Assembly (NCBI GenBank): GCA_014382445.1
Contig: JACNJS010000008.1
Location: 1-34,020 of the forward strand
Source: Bacteroidota bacterium
GTDB lineage: Bacteria > Bacteroidota > Bacteroidia > Bacteroidales > F082
Reading direction: 5' to 3'
DNA: 34,020 nt
The notes beneath the pieces were generated by a model. The model saw only the letters and a program-made list of their open reading frames with translations, ran no database searches and was not told where the DNA came from. The stretch's first letter is position 1. Each line of letters opens with the position of its first letter. A program made the position numbers and the translations under genes. Below, piece by piece: positions 8,221 to 17,400 of the stretch.

Positions 8221-8240
8221 AACATTAAACCCATAACCAA

Positions 8241-10457
8241 ATGTCCAATAAAATTAAAAAGTTTGGTGCTTTTTCCGGCGTCTTTACACCTTCGATACTA
8301 ACAATATTGGGTGTTATTATGTACTTGCGTCTGGGTTGGGTAACAGGTGTTGCAGGATTATGGGGTGTTATAGCAATTATAATACTGGCACACGTAATCT
8401 CGGTAACAACTGGTTTAAGCATATCATCTATTGCTACCGACAAAAAAATAAAGGCAGGAGGGATTTACTATATCCTTTCCCGATCGCTTGGTTTGCCAAT
8501 GGGCGGATCAATCGGTATTACTTTGTTTATCGGTACTGCCCTTAGTATTTCACTTTATATAGTTGGGTTTACCGACAACTTTTTGTCGCTAACTGCAATT
8601 AAAAATCTAGTCAATATTACCGAGGTTAGTTTATACCATGTCAGGATGACCGGATCTATTGTACTGATTATTTTAGTAATAATTGCTTTTATAAGTACTA
8701 ACACGGCGATTAAAACACAATTTTTTATACTTGGTGCTATATTTCTTTCGCTTGTTTCAATTGTAGTTGGTATATTGTTTTTTAGTCCTGAAACTGCTTC
8801 TTCCGATACATTAATATCGTCTCCAATATCGTCTCCGCCAAGGGATTTTTCATTTATACAAGTATTTGCAATTTTCTTTCCAGCTGTAACAGGATTTACT
8901 GCTGGTGTTGCCATGTCGGGAGATTTAAAAGATCCGAAAACAGACATTCCAAAAGGAACTTTATATGCGATTTTTACAGGATTTGTTATTTACAGTGGCC
9001 TGGCATTATTATTTTATTTCTTCGTTGATAATGAATTACTTGTAAGCGATTATAACTTTTTAGTTACAGTAGCCTGGATTCCATTTCTGGTGATTGCAGG
9101 AATATGGGGAGCTACTTTATCATCGGCTCTTGGAGGAATACTTGGAGGACCTCGAATAATTCAGGCTGTAGCACAGGACAAAATAGTACCGAAAATATTG
9201 GGGAGAGGTGTTGGAAAGAATAAAGAACCCCGAAATGCTCTTATTTTCACTTTTATTCTTTCTGAATTAGGCGTTTTAATTGGCGACCTGAATATAATTG
9301 CAAGTATAGTTTCAATGTTTTATTTAACTGCATATGGTTTTATAAATATATCCTTTGCTCTTGAAAAATGGGCAAGCACTGATTTTCGGCCATCCTTCCG
9401 AATTCCTATATGGGTAGGTGTTCTTGGTTTTTTTGCAACATTTTTTGTGATGATTCAACTCGATGTTATATCAATGCTGGGGGCAATGGTTATTCTTGTA
9501 ATCATCTATTATATAATCAGCAAAAAACAACTTAGTTTGGCAATAGGCGATGTATGGCAAAGTGTATGGGCATCAGTAATTAGAAAGATGTTAACAAGGC
9601 TTGACCAAAAGCAGCTTAATGAGCGCAATTGGAGAGCAAACATACTGCTTTTCAGCGGTTCCAAGCGAAATCGGCCTCACTTAATTGAATTTGCCAAATA
9701 CCTTGTTGGCCAGCATGGTATGATATCAAATTTCGACCTGATATTAAATTCTTCATCTCAAGTACTGTTTCCAAAACATAAACAAGCGATTCCTGAGGAT
9801 GAAATGAGCGGCGATGAAGGTATCTTCTCCAGAAGACAAGAGTGTAGCAATATTTACGAAGGAATAAAAAGTATAGCCGCCACTTATGGATTTTCGGGAG
9901 TTGAACCTAATACTGTACTACTTGGTTGGGCACGTCAAACTAACGATCCCATGGGGTTTGCTCAGATGCTCAAGTATTTAACCGATTTAGATTTGAATAT
10001 CGTAATGCTCGATTATGATAGCGCTGTTGGATTTGGAGATTTCAAGCAAATTGATGTATGGTTAAGAGGCGGATCAAATAATGGCAACTTAGTACTATCA
10101 CTAATAAAATTCATAAGGGCATCTTACGAATGGCGAAACGTTGTTGTAAGGTTGATGATTATTAACAATAATACGCTGAAAGAAAAGCAAATAATACGAG
10201 ATACGAAACAAGTTTTGGATAGTATTCGGATGGACGCTGAGATAAGGATAGTTACCAACGAACAAAAACTCCCTGTAAATCATATAATAAAAACAGAATC
10301 AGCTAATTCTGACTTAATATTCCTTGGAATTGCCGATGTGCAGGAAGGCCACGAAATGGAATTCATCGAAAGAGCTGATTACCTTTATAAAGATCTGGGT
10401 ACAATTGCTTTGGTAAAAGCATCCTCATTTTTTAAGGAGCTTAAAATTGGTTTGTAG
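8241..10457 (+). CDS. Cation-chloride cotransporter-like (SLC12/APC superfamily) permease
   Basis: 738 residues. The first 450 or so form about 12 membrane helices. The opening FGAFSGVFTPSILTILGVIM is the TM1 signature of the cation-chloride cotransporter branch (NKCC/KCC relatives), followed by MYLRLGWVTG. AGGIYYILSRSLG, FFPAVTGFTAG and GGPRIIQAVAQDKIVP are further family motifs. After about residue 455 a cytosolic C-terminal domain follows (RANILLFSGS, RPHLIEFAKYLV, then WLRGGSNNGNL), as in eukaryotic CCC proteins and their bacterial homologues. It would couple movement of Na+/K+ and Cl- or of amino acids; the ion set cannot be read from sequence. The heptamer array at 8137 directly precedes the gene. 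Confidence 0.87.
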   Translation: MSNKIKKFGAFSGVFTPSILTILGVIMYLRLGWVTGVAGLWGVIAIIILAHVISVTTGLSISSIATDKKIKAGGIYYILSRSLGLPMGGSIGITLFIGTALSISLYIVGFTDNFLSLTAIKNLVNITEVSLYHVRMTGSIVLIILVIIAFISTNTAIKTQFFILGAIFLSLVSIVVGILFFSPETASSDTLISSPISSPPRDFSFIQVFAIFFPAVTGFTAGVAMSGDLKDPKTDIPKGTLYAIFTGFVIYSGLALLFYFFVDNELLVSDYNFLVTVAWIPFLVIAGIWGATLSSALGGILGGPRIIQAVAQDKIVPKILGRGVGKNKEPRNALIFTFILSELGVLIGDLNIIASIVSMFYLTAYGFINISFALEKWASTDFRPSFRIPIWVGVLGFFATFFVMIQLDVISMLGAMVILVIIYYIISKKQLSLAIGDVWQSVWASVIRKMLTRLDQKQLNERNWRANILLFSGSKRNRPHLIEFAKYLVGQHGMISNFDLILNSSSQVLFPKHKQAIPEDEMSGDEGIFSRRQECSNIYEGIKSIAATYGFSGVEPNTVLLGWARQTNDPMGFAQMLKYLTDLDLNIVMLDYDSAVGFGDFKQIDVWLRGGSNNGNLVLSLIKFIRASYEWRNVVVRLMIINNNTLKEKQIIRDTKQVLDSIRMDAEIRIVTNEQKLPVNHIIKTESANSDLIFLGIADVQEGHEMEFIERADYLYKDLGTIALVKASSFFKELKIGL

Positions 10458-10480
10458 TTTCTGTCAAAATCATTTAGCCG

Positions 10481-10606
10481 AACTCCTGCGCGTCCGGCAG
10501 GCGGGGAGCGTAGTCGAGGGATCTCAGTGTTTTATTACCCGCACCTTGGTGCGAATAAATAGATTATATTCCTTTGAGATATATCGTCAGCTTGCTGCGA
10601 GGAGTT
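10481..10606. repeat. Nested palindromic element (REP-like or structured RNA)
   Basis: Three perfect inverted repeats are nested: AACTCCT (10481-10487) with AGGAGTT (10600-10606); ATCTCA (10521-10526) with TGAGAT (10575-10580); and TTTATT (10531-10536) with AATAAA (10554-10559), enclosing CGCACC-TT-GGTGCG (10540-10553). Small local hairpins (CCTGC/GCAGG at 10485-10501; CAGC-TT-GCTG near 10588-10597) sit in the arms. The left arm has the GC-rich core AGCGTAGTC (10507-10515), shared with the repeats around the transposase at 11428. The whole fills most of the spacer 10458-10773. A frame through it (10447-10662) is not taken as a gene. Confidence 0.65.
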
Positions 10607-10753
10607 TTATAAGATTAAATACCCGAACAAAAAATCAAAATGTACAAATTTTGTATGTATGAAGATTAGGTATTAGAGCTGATTAATTTTATAAAGACGT
10701 TGGTACCAATATTGAGAAAAATCGACAAATAAATCAATTATCTGATTTTTTTG

Positions 10754-10761
10754 TAAATTTG
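10754..10761 (+). promoter_or_regulatory. -7 promoter box of the antitoxin-toxin pair
   Basis: TAAATTTG is an exact TAnnTTTG match, ending 12 bases before the ATG at 10774. I see no clear -33 TTTG at 19-21 bases upstream, so this rests on the -7 box alone. Confidence 0.4.
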
Positions 10762-10773
10762 GAGAAAAAAGAA

Positions 10774-10983
10774 ATGATAGTAGAAAGACAAAATAACGAA
10801 ATACTGGTCAGATTTTCCGCTGGAATTAAAACTTCCAGAATTCAAACAATTCTCGATTATCTACGATATGAAGAATTGACTTCAAAATCAACTGCTACGG
10901 AAAGTGATATTGACGAACTTTTAAAAGAAGTTAAGAAAGGACGCTGGAACAGGACTAAAGAAGAATTAGGACTAAATGACTAA
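10774..10983 (+). CDS. Small antitoxin-like protein
   Basis: 69 residues from the ATG at 10774; an in-frame TTG at 10759 lies in the promoter box and is rejected. The protein begins MIVERQNNEILVRFSAGI, has a helical middle (IQTILDYLRYEEL) and a charged C-terminus ending WNRTKEELGLND. Proteins of this size and shape, with a central YxR/YLRYxE helix and an acidic-basic tail, commonly precede PIN toxins in Bacteroidota. It overlaps the PIN gene by 8 bases. The inferred role is to bind and neutralise the toxin and repress the operon. I do not recognise a named DNA-binding fold, so the call rests mainly on its place and size. Confidence 0.6.
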   Translation: MIVERQNNEILVRFSAGIKTSRIQTILDYLRYEELTSKSTATESDIDELLKEVKKGRWNRTKEELGLND

Positions 10984-11359
10984 AATCATAGTTGATACAA
11001 ACATTGTATTTAGTGCTTTACTAAATGTCAATAGTAGAATTGGTCAGATTTTAATTAATGGAAAAAATCATTTTGACTTTTATTCGCCTGAATACGTTAG
11101 AACTGAAATTTTCAAACATAAACAGAAAATAAAATCTATTGGAAAACTGACTGATAATGAATTTCTTGAGACCTATAGCTTAATATTGAAAAACATTACT
11201 ATCCTCAACCATTCCATAATCCCGACTGAAATTTATCGAACCGCTGAATTGATGTGCCAAGATATTGACATTGATGATACGATTTTTGTTGCAGTTTCAG
11301 ATTTCACAAAAGGAATTTTATGGACTGGCGACCTAAAATTGATAAATGAACCTACCTAA
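10976..11359 (+). CDS. PIN-domain ribonuclease toxin (VapC-like)
   Basis: 127 residues, normal for a PIN domain. The acidic residues that bind Mg2+/Mn2+ are visible: Asp in IIVDTNIVFSALL (about residue 7), Glu in SPEYVRTEIFKH, the DIDIDDTIFVAVSD cluster (about 98-101), and WTGDLKLI near the C-terminus. The family cleaves RNA, usually tRNA or rRNA sites, when its antitoxin is lost. The start codon lies inside the end of the antitoxin gene (8-base overlap), the usual translational coupling of type II modules. The pair sits next to a REP transposase and palindromic repeats, an accessory setting. The target RNA is unknown. Confidence 0.75.
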   Translation: MTKIIVDTNIVFSALLNVNSRIGQILINGKNHFDFYSPEYVRTEIFKHKQKIKSIGKLTDNEFLETYSLILKNITILNHSIIPTEIYRTAELMCQDIDIDDTIFVAVSDFTKGILWTGDLKLINEPT

Positions 11360-11406
11360 GTGTAGTCTCCTGACTACGCTTTCTGAAGTAAATAACTCAT
11401 GTTATT
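11358..11406 (+). repeat. REP-like palindromic unit, left of the transposase
   Basis: Two adjacent hairpins. AAGTGTAGTC (11358-11367) pairs with GACTACGCTT (11372-11381) with one G-T wobble and loop TCCT; then AATAAC (11391-11396) pairs with GTTATT (11401-11406) with loop TCAT. The whole unit, including the TTCTG linker between the hairpins, recurs in the same orientation at 12108-12156. Confidence 0.85.
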
Positions 11407-11427
11407 AAAAAATTAGTCACATTCTTC

Positions 11428-11979
11428 TTAAAAATCAATCAAATCAATTTCTATCAGACCCTGCATACCATCGCAATAATTACGTGCACTGCTATACAAG
11501 TAATCCACTGCTCCATCAACAATCCCAGCTTTAACCGGATTTTGATGGATATATTTCAGCCGTTGATCCATCATTTCATTTGTGCTCAATTCAACAGCAT
11601 GATTATTATGAGTCCAAAATTGATGGTAAGAGTTGCGTTTATGTTTTCTAGCAGCAAATGCCATTTCACTAAGTAACCATTTCCTGCGACTTTCAGTACC
11701 ATTTTTTATGCTATCGATAATATTATTTGCAGTAAACTTCTTCAAGTCGCGAATAGTGTCTGATAAGGTTCCATTAGCTGAACTTAACATTAAATGAACA
11801 TGGTTCGACATGATAACATATCCATAAACCTCAAGTTTTTTATGATTCCTGCAATAACTTAATGATTCGATTACTATCTTTCTATATACTTCACGAGTAA
11901 ACACATCAAGCCAAAAAACAACCTGAAGGGTAAGAAAATACATCGCATTTTGATCGTTGATTTGATATGAGTCAGACAT
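11428..11979 (-). CDS. REP-associated tyrosine transposase (RAYT, Y1/HUH)
   Basis: 183 residues when begun at the - strand ATG at 11979. The frame stays open to 12033, but a promoter at 12004-12033 overlaps that part, so the longer form is rejected. The YGYVIMSNHVHLML segment holds the HUH metal-binding pair (His-Val-His). ESRRKWLLSEMAFAARKH, the KYIHQNPVKAG motif and YLYSSARNY near the C-terminus are hallmarks of IS200-related RAYT/TnpA_REP proteins. Such proteins are single-copy, domesticated transposases that nick single-stranded REP hairpins. The gene lies between direct copies of a palindromic repeat (11358-11406 and 12108-12156), as expected for a RAYT and its REPs. Catalytic Tyr candidates lie in the C-terminal half but I cannot single one out. 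Confidence 0.88.
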   Translation of the reverse strand: MSDSYQINDQNAMYFLTLQVVFWLDVFTREVYRKIVIESLSYCRNHKKLEVYGYVIMSNHVHLMLSSANGTLSDTIRDLKKFTANNIIDSIKNGTESRRKWLLSEMAFAARKHKRNSYHQFWTHNNHAVELSTNEMMDQRLKYIHQNPVKAGIVDGAVDYLYSSARNYCDGMQGLIEIDLIDF

Positions 11980-12003
11980 AGCTATAATATATTTTTGATA
12001 TTT

Positions 12004-12033
12004 CAAATATAATAATAGTATGTTGATCTGCAA
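12004..12033 (-). promoter_or_regulatory. Promoter of the REP transposase gene
   Basis: On the - strand, ATTG (TTG at 12033-12031), 19 bases, then TATATTTG (12011-12004). This is an almost exact Bacteroidota promoter, with expected transcript start near 11998. The first ATG downstream is 11979, which fixes the start of the transposase. Confidence 0.6.
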
Positions 12034-12082
12034 TCTTATAATTAAAATATCGGTTGATGAATTTATAAATTCAACCTAGCTA

Positions 12083-12206
12083 AGCGTAGTCTCTATATTT
12101 AGCCACTAAGCGTAGTCTCTGACTACGCTTTCTGGTGCAAATAACTCATGTTATTAATATTATAGCCTGACTACGTTTTCTGGAGTAAATAACTCCAGTT
12201 ATTAAA
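12083..12206 (+). repeat. REP-like palindromic cluster, right of the transposase
   Basis: Core AGCGTAGTC occurs at 12083-12091 (orphan half) and 12109-12117. The latter is part of a perfect 10-bp hairpin AAGCGTAGTC-TCT-GACTACGCTT (12108-12130). The hairpin AATAAC-TCAT-GTTATT follows (12141-12156). A third, diverged unit has GACTACGTTT (12169-12178) and the hairpin CTGGAG/CTCCAG (12180-12198). One more core, AGCGTAGTC, is at 12261-12269 within a G-rich stretch. This accounts for most of the gene-free stretch 12034-12377. Confidence 0.85.
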
Positions 12207-12377
12207 ATCATAATCCTATAAATTTAATATATTGCAAATCATAAGATTTGCACACCATTCAGCGTAGTCGGGAGGGGGAGCTCAAAATTGGCGTGTAGAT
12301 AGGTGAAATACCGATGATGATATAGAATTACACTCAATAACTAATTCCTATAACAATAACTGTTTATATTAAAAAAA

Positions 12378-12409
12378 TTTGCAATCGCATTTATTTATTA
12401 CTATGTTTG
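12378..12409 (+). promoter_or_regulatory. Promoter of the first signalling operon
   Basis: TTTG (12378-12381), 20 bases, TATGTTTG (12402-12409): the full Bacteroidota consensus with correct spacing. The transcript would start near 12416, giving a leader of about 80 bases before the ATG at 12498. Spacing of the genes after it (12 and 47 bases) suggests this drives the first three signalling genes. Confidence 0.65.
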
Positions 12410-12497
12410 CTTAAGTTATGCTCTTAAAATGCATTATTAACGCTAAGCCAATAGTGAAGTGAATTGGAATTTATTTATTGTTTAAAAAAGTTTCATT

Positions 12498-14414
12498 ATG
12501 AATCCTGAAAAGCACTTTATACCTGAAAATATCCAAACCAACTGGCAACGGATGCTAAACCTTCTCGCAAAAATTACAAATGTGGCTGCAGCATTGATTA
12601 TGAAAGTAAATAATGATGAAGTTGAAGTGTTTGTTGCTAGCAAAACTTTGGGGAATCCTTATAAAAAGGGAGATAGAGAAAAATTAATCAAAGGTCTTTA
12701 TTGTGAAAAAATAATAAGGGAAAGAAAACCTTTGCTGGTTTTTGATGCTTCTATAGACCCGGAATGGGATAATAATCCTCATATAAAACTTGGAATGGTC
12801 TTTTTTCACGGCTACCCTTTAATGTGGCCTGATGGTGAAATTTTCGGGACTGTTTGTGTTTTAGATAAAAAGGACAATTCCAAAGCTGCAAATTTGAAAC
12901 ATTTTATGTATGAACTGCCCCAAATTCTTGAGAGGGACCTTGCTATTATTTATAATGAGGAGTTAAAAAAGCAAGCGGAAAAGGAGCTATACAGCAGCAA
13001 TGAAAAGTTCCGTTCCATATTCGAGGGTGCCGGCGATGGAATACTGTATGTAGATAATAATGTTAAGGTGCTTGATGTGAATCCTGCATTTACCAAGATT
13101 ACGGGAATTCCTAAGGAAGCTGTTGTTGGCAAATCAGGTACTAATCTTGCAAAAAAGTTTGTTAATAAAAAACATCTACCCCATATACTGGACATTTTAA
13201 ATAACATCCTTAAAAACAAACCGATAGCACAATATGAGCTTTACTATCAGGATAAAATTCTTGAAATAAATTCAAGTAAACAGGAAAGCGGACATCATGT
13301 TGCTATAATTCGTGACATTACAGCTAAAAAAAGAGCATTAGAGGTAATTCAGGAAAGTCATATCTATAACAGAAGTTTATTTGACACCTTGCCCATTGGT
13401 CTGGCACTTGCCTCAATGGATGGAACTTTGGTTGATGTAAACCCTGCCTATGCTGAAATAATTGGGAGGACTATCGATGAATGCAAGAAACTGACTTATT
13501 GGGATATCACGCCAAAAGCATACGATGAGCAGGAACAACAACAACTGGAAAGCTTAAATAAAACAGGCAAATACGGGTCGTATGATAAAGAGTATATCCA
13601 CAAAAACGGACATCTGGTTCCGGTAAGGTTAAAGGGAAAAATTATTGAACAAAACGGAACAAAATATATCTGGTCGTGTGTAAAAGATATCACGCAACGA
13701 AAAAAAATAGAAAAGGATATACAATGGAAAGCCAATATAGATGAAGCTTTAGCAACTTTATACTCCCCTCTTATTTCTCCTTCTTCAACTATGATGGATA
13801 TTGCTTTGAAAATAAAAACCCTTGCACAAAAGTTAACCGATAGCACACATTGTTACGTTGGTACTATTGACCCGGAAAAAGGGGACCTTGTGTCACATAC
13901 GAATACAGAAATGATGGAAAACGGACAATGTGCCATCCTTCTAAAAGAAGATAAACGTATTGTATTTCCTATGAGTAAAGATGGCACTTATGGCAGATTA
14001 TGGGGGTATTCACTTAATACACGGGAAGCTTTTTTTACCAATGATGTGAGCAAGCATTTTGCTTCCAAAGGAATACCTGAAGGGCATATTACTATAGAGA
14101 GATTTTTGAGTGTGCCTGTAATGCTTGAACATGAGCTGGTTGGACAAATTGCCATAGCTAATCCCGGAAGAGATTACGTTGATAAAGATATAATCTCGAT
14201 TAACCGTTTGGGAGAGTTTTTCGCTATGTCAATTCGAAAACAGCGATTTTTGGATGACTTAAAAACCCGGTCAGAAGAACTTGAGGTCTTCAATAGTTCA
14301 ATGCTCGACCGTGAGATGCGGATCATTGAATTAAAAGAGGAGATCAATAAATATTGTGAAGAATTGAACAAGCCGGTCAGGTTCCCTGCTATTTGGGACC
14401 AAAAAAACAATTGA
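12498..14414 (+). CDS. GAF-PAS-PAS-GAF sensor protein without a kinase domain
   Basis: 638 residues. Order: GAF (about 10-155, with GYPLMWPDGEIFGTVCVLD), PAS (about 166-278, GDGILYVDNNVKVLDVNPAF), PAS (about 288-403, PIGLALASMDGTLVDVNPAY), and a second GAF (about 415-582, GTYGRLWGYSLN, FLSVPVMLEHELVGQIAIAN). The protein ends in a coiled-coil tail with MLDREMRIIELKEEINKYCE. That tail normally links such sensors to a histidine kinase or receiver, but here the stop follows within 20 residues. No transmembrane segment is seen, so it is cytosolic. It probably senses a small molecule or redox state and acts by binding another protein, most simply the hybrid kinase 12 bases downstream. That partnership is inference. 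There is no sign of a frameshift: the next gene starts with its own signal anchor. Confidence 0.85.
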   Translation: MNPEKHFIPENIQTNWQRMLNLLAKITNVAAALIMKVNNDEVEVFVASKTLGNPYKKGDREKLIKGLYCEKIIRERKPLLVFDASIDPEWDNNPHIKLGMVFFHGYPLMWPDGEIFGTVCVLDKKDNSKAANLKHFMYELPQILERDLAIIYNEELKKQAEKELYSSNEKFRSIFEGAGDGILYVDNNVKVLDVNPAFTKITGIPKEAVVGKSGTNLAKKFVNKKHLPHILDILNNILKNKPIAQYELYYQDKILEINSSKQESGHHVAIIRDITAKKRALEVIQESHIYNRSLFDTLPIGLALASMDGTLVDVNPAYAEIIGRTIDECKKLTYWDITPKAYDEQEQQQLESLNKTGKYGSYDKEYIHKNGHLVPVRLKGKIIEQNGTKYIWSCVKDITQRKKIEKDIQWKANIDEALATLYSPLISPSSTMMDIALKIKTLAQKLTDSTHCYVGTIDPEKGDLVSHTNTEMMENGQCAILLKEDKRIVFPMSKDGTYGRLWGYSLNTREAFFTNDVSKHFASKGIPEGHITIERFLSVPVMLEHELVGQIAIANPGRDYVDKDIISINRLGEFFAMSIRKQRFLDDLKTRSEELEVFNSSMLDREMRIIELKEEINKYCEELNKPVRFPAIWDQKNN

Positions 14415-14426
14415 TTATTATAAAGC

Positions 14427-17400
14427 ATGAATCCTATGACTATGAAAGGGAAAAACATATTCAATATAAAACTGCTGAAAAGGAGAAGTATAGGTGTCAA
14501 ATTGCTGATTTGGTTTTTAGGCATATCTATCATCCCACTTATCATGATAAGTTTTTTTGCAAGTTCCTTCCTTGAGAAATCCTTTGAGATCAACGAACTC
14601 AAAAACTTTTATCATATAGCAGAGAATAAGAACAAACTGATTGAGAATTACTTTCTGGATATGAAAAAAGATATCAATGTTATTGCTCACTCACCGGTAA
14701 TGATTGAGGCATTGCATGATTATAACAGCAGTATGAAAAAGTTCGGACCGGGGTCAGAACAATATAGCGATGTGGAAAAAAGATATATTGAACACCTTAG
14801 TTTTCTTTCCAAAGCCTTTGGCTATTATGATATGTTCCTGATAAATACACAGGGCGACATCGTTTTTACAATTCAAAGAGAAGATGATTTTAATACAAAC
14901 CTTATAAACGGTGACTATAAAGACACAGAACTGGCGAGGATATTTAAACAAGTAATTAAGAAGCAGGAAATTACTATATCCGAATATAAGTACTATTCCC
15001 CATCCGACAAACCGGCGTCGTTTATGGTTGCCCCGGTTTACCAGGATAAACAACTAATAGGGGTTTTAGGAGCTCAATTAAAAGTTGAAGATATTTTCAA
15101 GTTAATGCGTGATTATTCGAAGCTTGGAGAAACCGGAGAAGTTTTGATTGGGCAAAAAGTGGGTAATGAAGCTGTTTTTATTATTCCATTACGTTTTGAT
15201 CCGGAAGCGGCCTTCAACCGAAAAGTACCATTTGGCTCTGATTTGGCATTACCGATACAAGATGCTGTTCAAAAAAAGGAGGGATCAGGAATTTCTGTTG
15301 ATTACAGGGGTGTTCCAATTATCGCTGTTTGGAAATATATTCCCGGGCCAAATTGGGGAATTGTTGTAAAAGCCGACAAAGATGAGATATTTCATTCAGT
15401 TAGTCAAATTAGAGATCGCTTTTTGATAACAGGGCTAATCATTATACTTTTCGCTATAATCATTGCAATATACGTGTCCCGATCAATTTCGAATCCCATA
15501 AAAAAACTGCAATTAGTAATCCAAAAGGTGGGCGAAGGAAATTTAAAATTTAAAGTAGGAAATGATGATCCTGATGAGATTGGGCAGTTATCACGGTCGT
15601 TTGATGAAATGACAGCTAACCTGGAAGTTGTCACTACATCTAGGGATGAACTCAACCTGGAAATTCATCAGCGAAAAGAAGCGCAAAAAGAGATCAGGTT
15701 GCTTTCCAACGCACTTGAGTCAAGTCCGGCTACCGTTATCATTACCGATAGGGACGGGATAATTACCTATGTAAACAAGAAGTTTATTTCGGAAACAGGA
15801 TTTTCTTTTACAGAAGCAATAGGGCAAAACCCAAGGATCCTAAAAAGTGACATACATCCGAAAACGTATTTTGAAGAACTATGGGCCGACATTTTAATGG
15901 GAAAGGAATGGCGAGGGGATATGCAAAACAAAAGAAAGAATGGTGAACTATTCTGGCAATCGGTAGATGTTTCGCCAATTTTTAATGACTCCGGTGAAAT
16001 AACACATTTCGTTTCCACCCAGGTAAATATAACCAAAAGGAAAGAATTGGTTAAGGAATTAGAAAGCCATACTGCTATCCTTGAGAAATCTAAAAAAGCC
16101 GCATTAAGCATGATGCAGGATGCTCAGGAGCAACGCAAAAAAACTGAAGCTGCGCTAATAACATTGAAAAAATCTCAGGAGGAAATTAAAAAATTATTGC
16201 AAGCCATCGAGCAAAGCCCGGTAACTATTGAGATTACTGATATTAAAGGCAACATTGAATATGTAAACCAAACCTTTACAAAAGTTACAGGCTATACTGC
16301 CGAAGAGGCGATCGGGCAAAATCCCAGAATCTTTAAATCAGGACTCCATCCCGCTTCTTTCTATAAAGATCTTTGGGAAACCATACTTTCAGGGAAAACA
16401 TGGAAGGGAGAGTTCACAAACAAGATGAAGAATGAGAAACTGCTATGGGAATCAACTACAATATCGTCCTTAAAGAATGAAGATGGTGAAATTACCAATT
16501 TCATTGCTATAAAAGAGGATGTTACTGAACGTAAGCAAGCAGAAGAACGATTCCGATTAGTAGTTGAATCAGCACCAAATGCTATTATTCTTGCTAATTC
16601 AAAAGGAATAATTACCTTAGTCAATAGTCAAACAGAAAACTATTTTGGCTATAATCGTGATGAGCTGATTGGAAAGAAAATCGAAATATTAATTCCGGTT
16701 AAGAAGAACTCTAATCATGTTTCTTTACGTAATAAATTTATATCTAATCCTTCGGCAAGATTAATGGGAGTCGGGCGCCACCTATTTGGATTGAAAAAAG
16801 ATGGTTCACAATTTCCCGTTGAGGTGGGTTTGAGTCCAATCCGCATCAATGATGAGACGTTGATACTTACCAGTATAATTGACATCACCGAACGTAAGAA
16901 AGGGCAAGAAACACTTCGCAAAAGCGAAGACCAAATCCGTCTTTTGCTAAACAGCACAGCCGAGGGTATTTATGGTGTAGATATGAATGGTAACTGCACT
17001 TTTGTTAATCTTTCATGTTTGCGAATACTTGGTTATGATAAACCTGAAGATATGATTGGAAGAAACACACACAAGTTATTGCACTATAAATATGCAGACG
17101 GTACGCATTTCAACGAGGACAATTGCAGAGTCTATCAAGCTTATCTAACCGGTACTGGATCGCACGTTGATGATGAAGTCTTTTGGAAGGCAGACGGCAC
17201 AAGTTTTCCGGTTGAATATTGGTCATACCCTCAAAAACGCGATAATGAAGTAGTTGGAGCCGTCGTAACCTTTATCGATATTACTGAAAGGAAAATCATT
17301 GAAGATCAGTTGAAAAAAGCCAAAATAACTGCTGAGGATGCTACGAGAGCTAAGAGTGCTTTTTTAGCAAATATGAGCCATGAGATTCGTACTCCAATGA

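Noticed and set aside
10447-10662. Small reading frame after the permease gene
   Set aside because: It overlaps the permease end and crosses the nested palindromic element; no family resemblance.
14360-14430. Frameshift splitting one large kinase into the genes at 12498 and 14427
   Set aside because: The second gene begins with its own membrane anchor and Cache domain, so the two are separate proteins.
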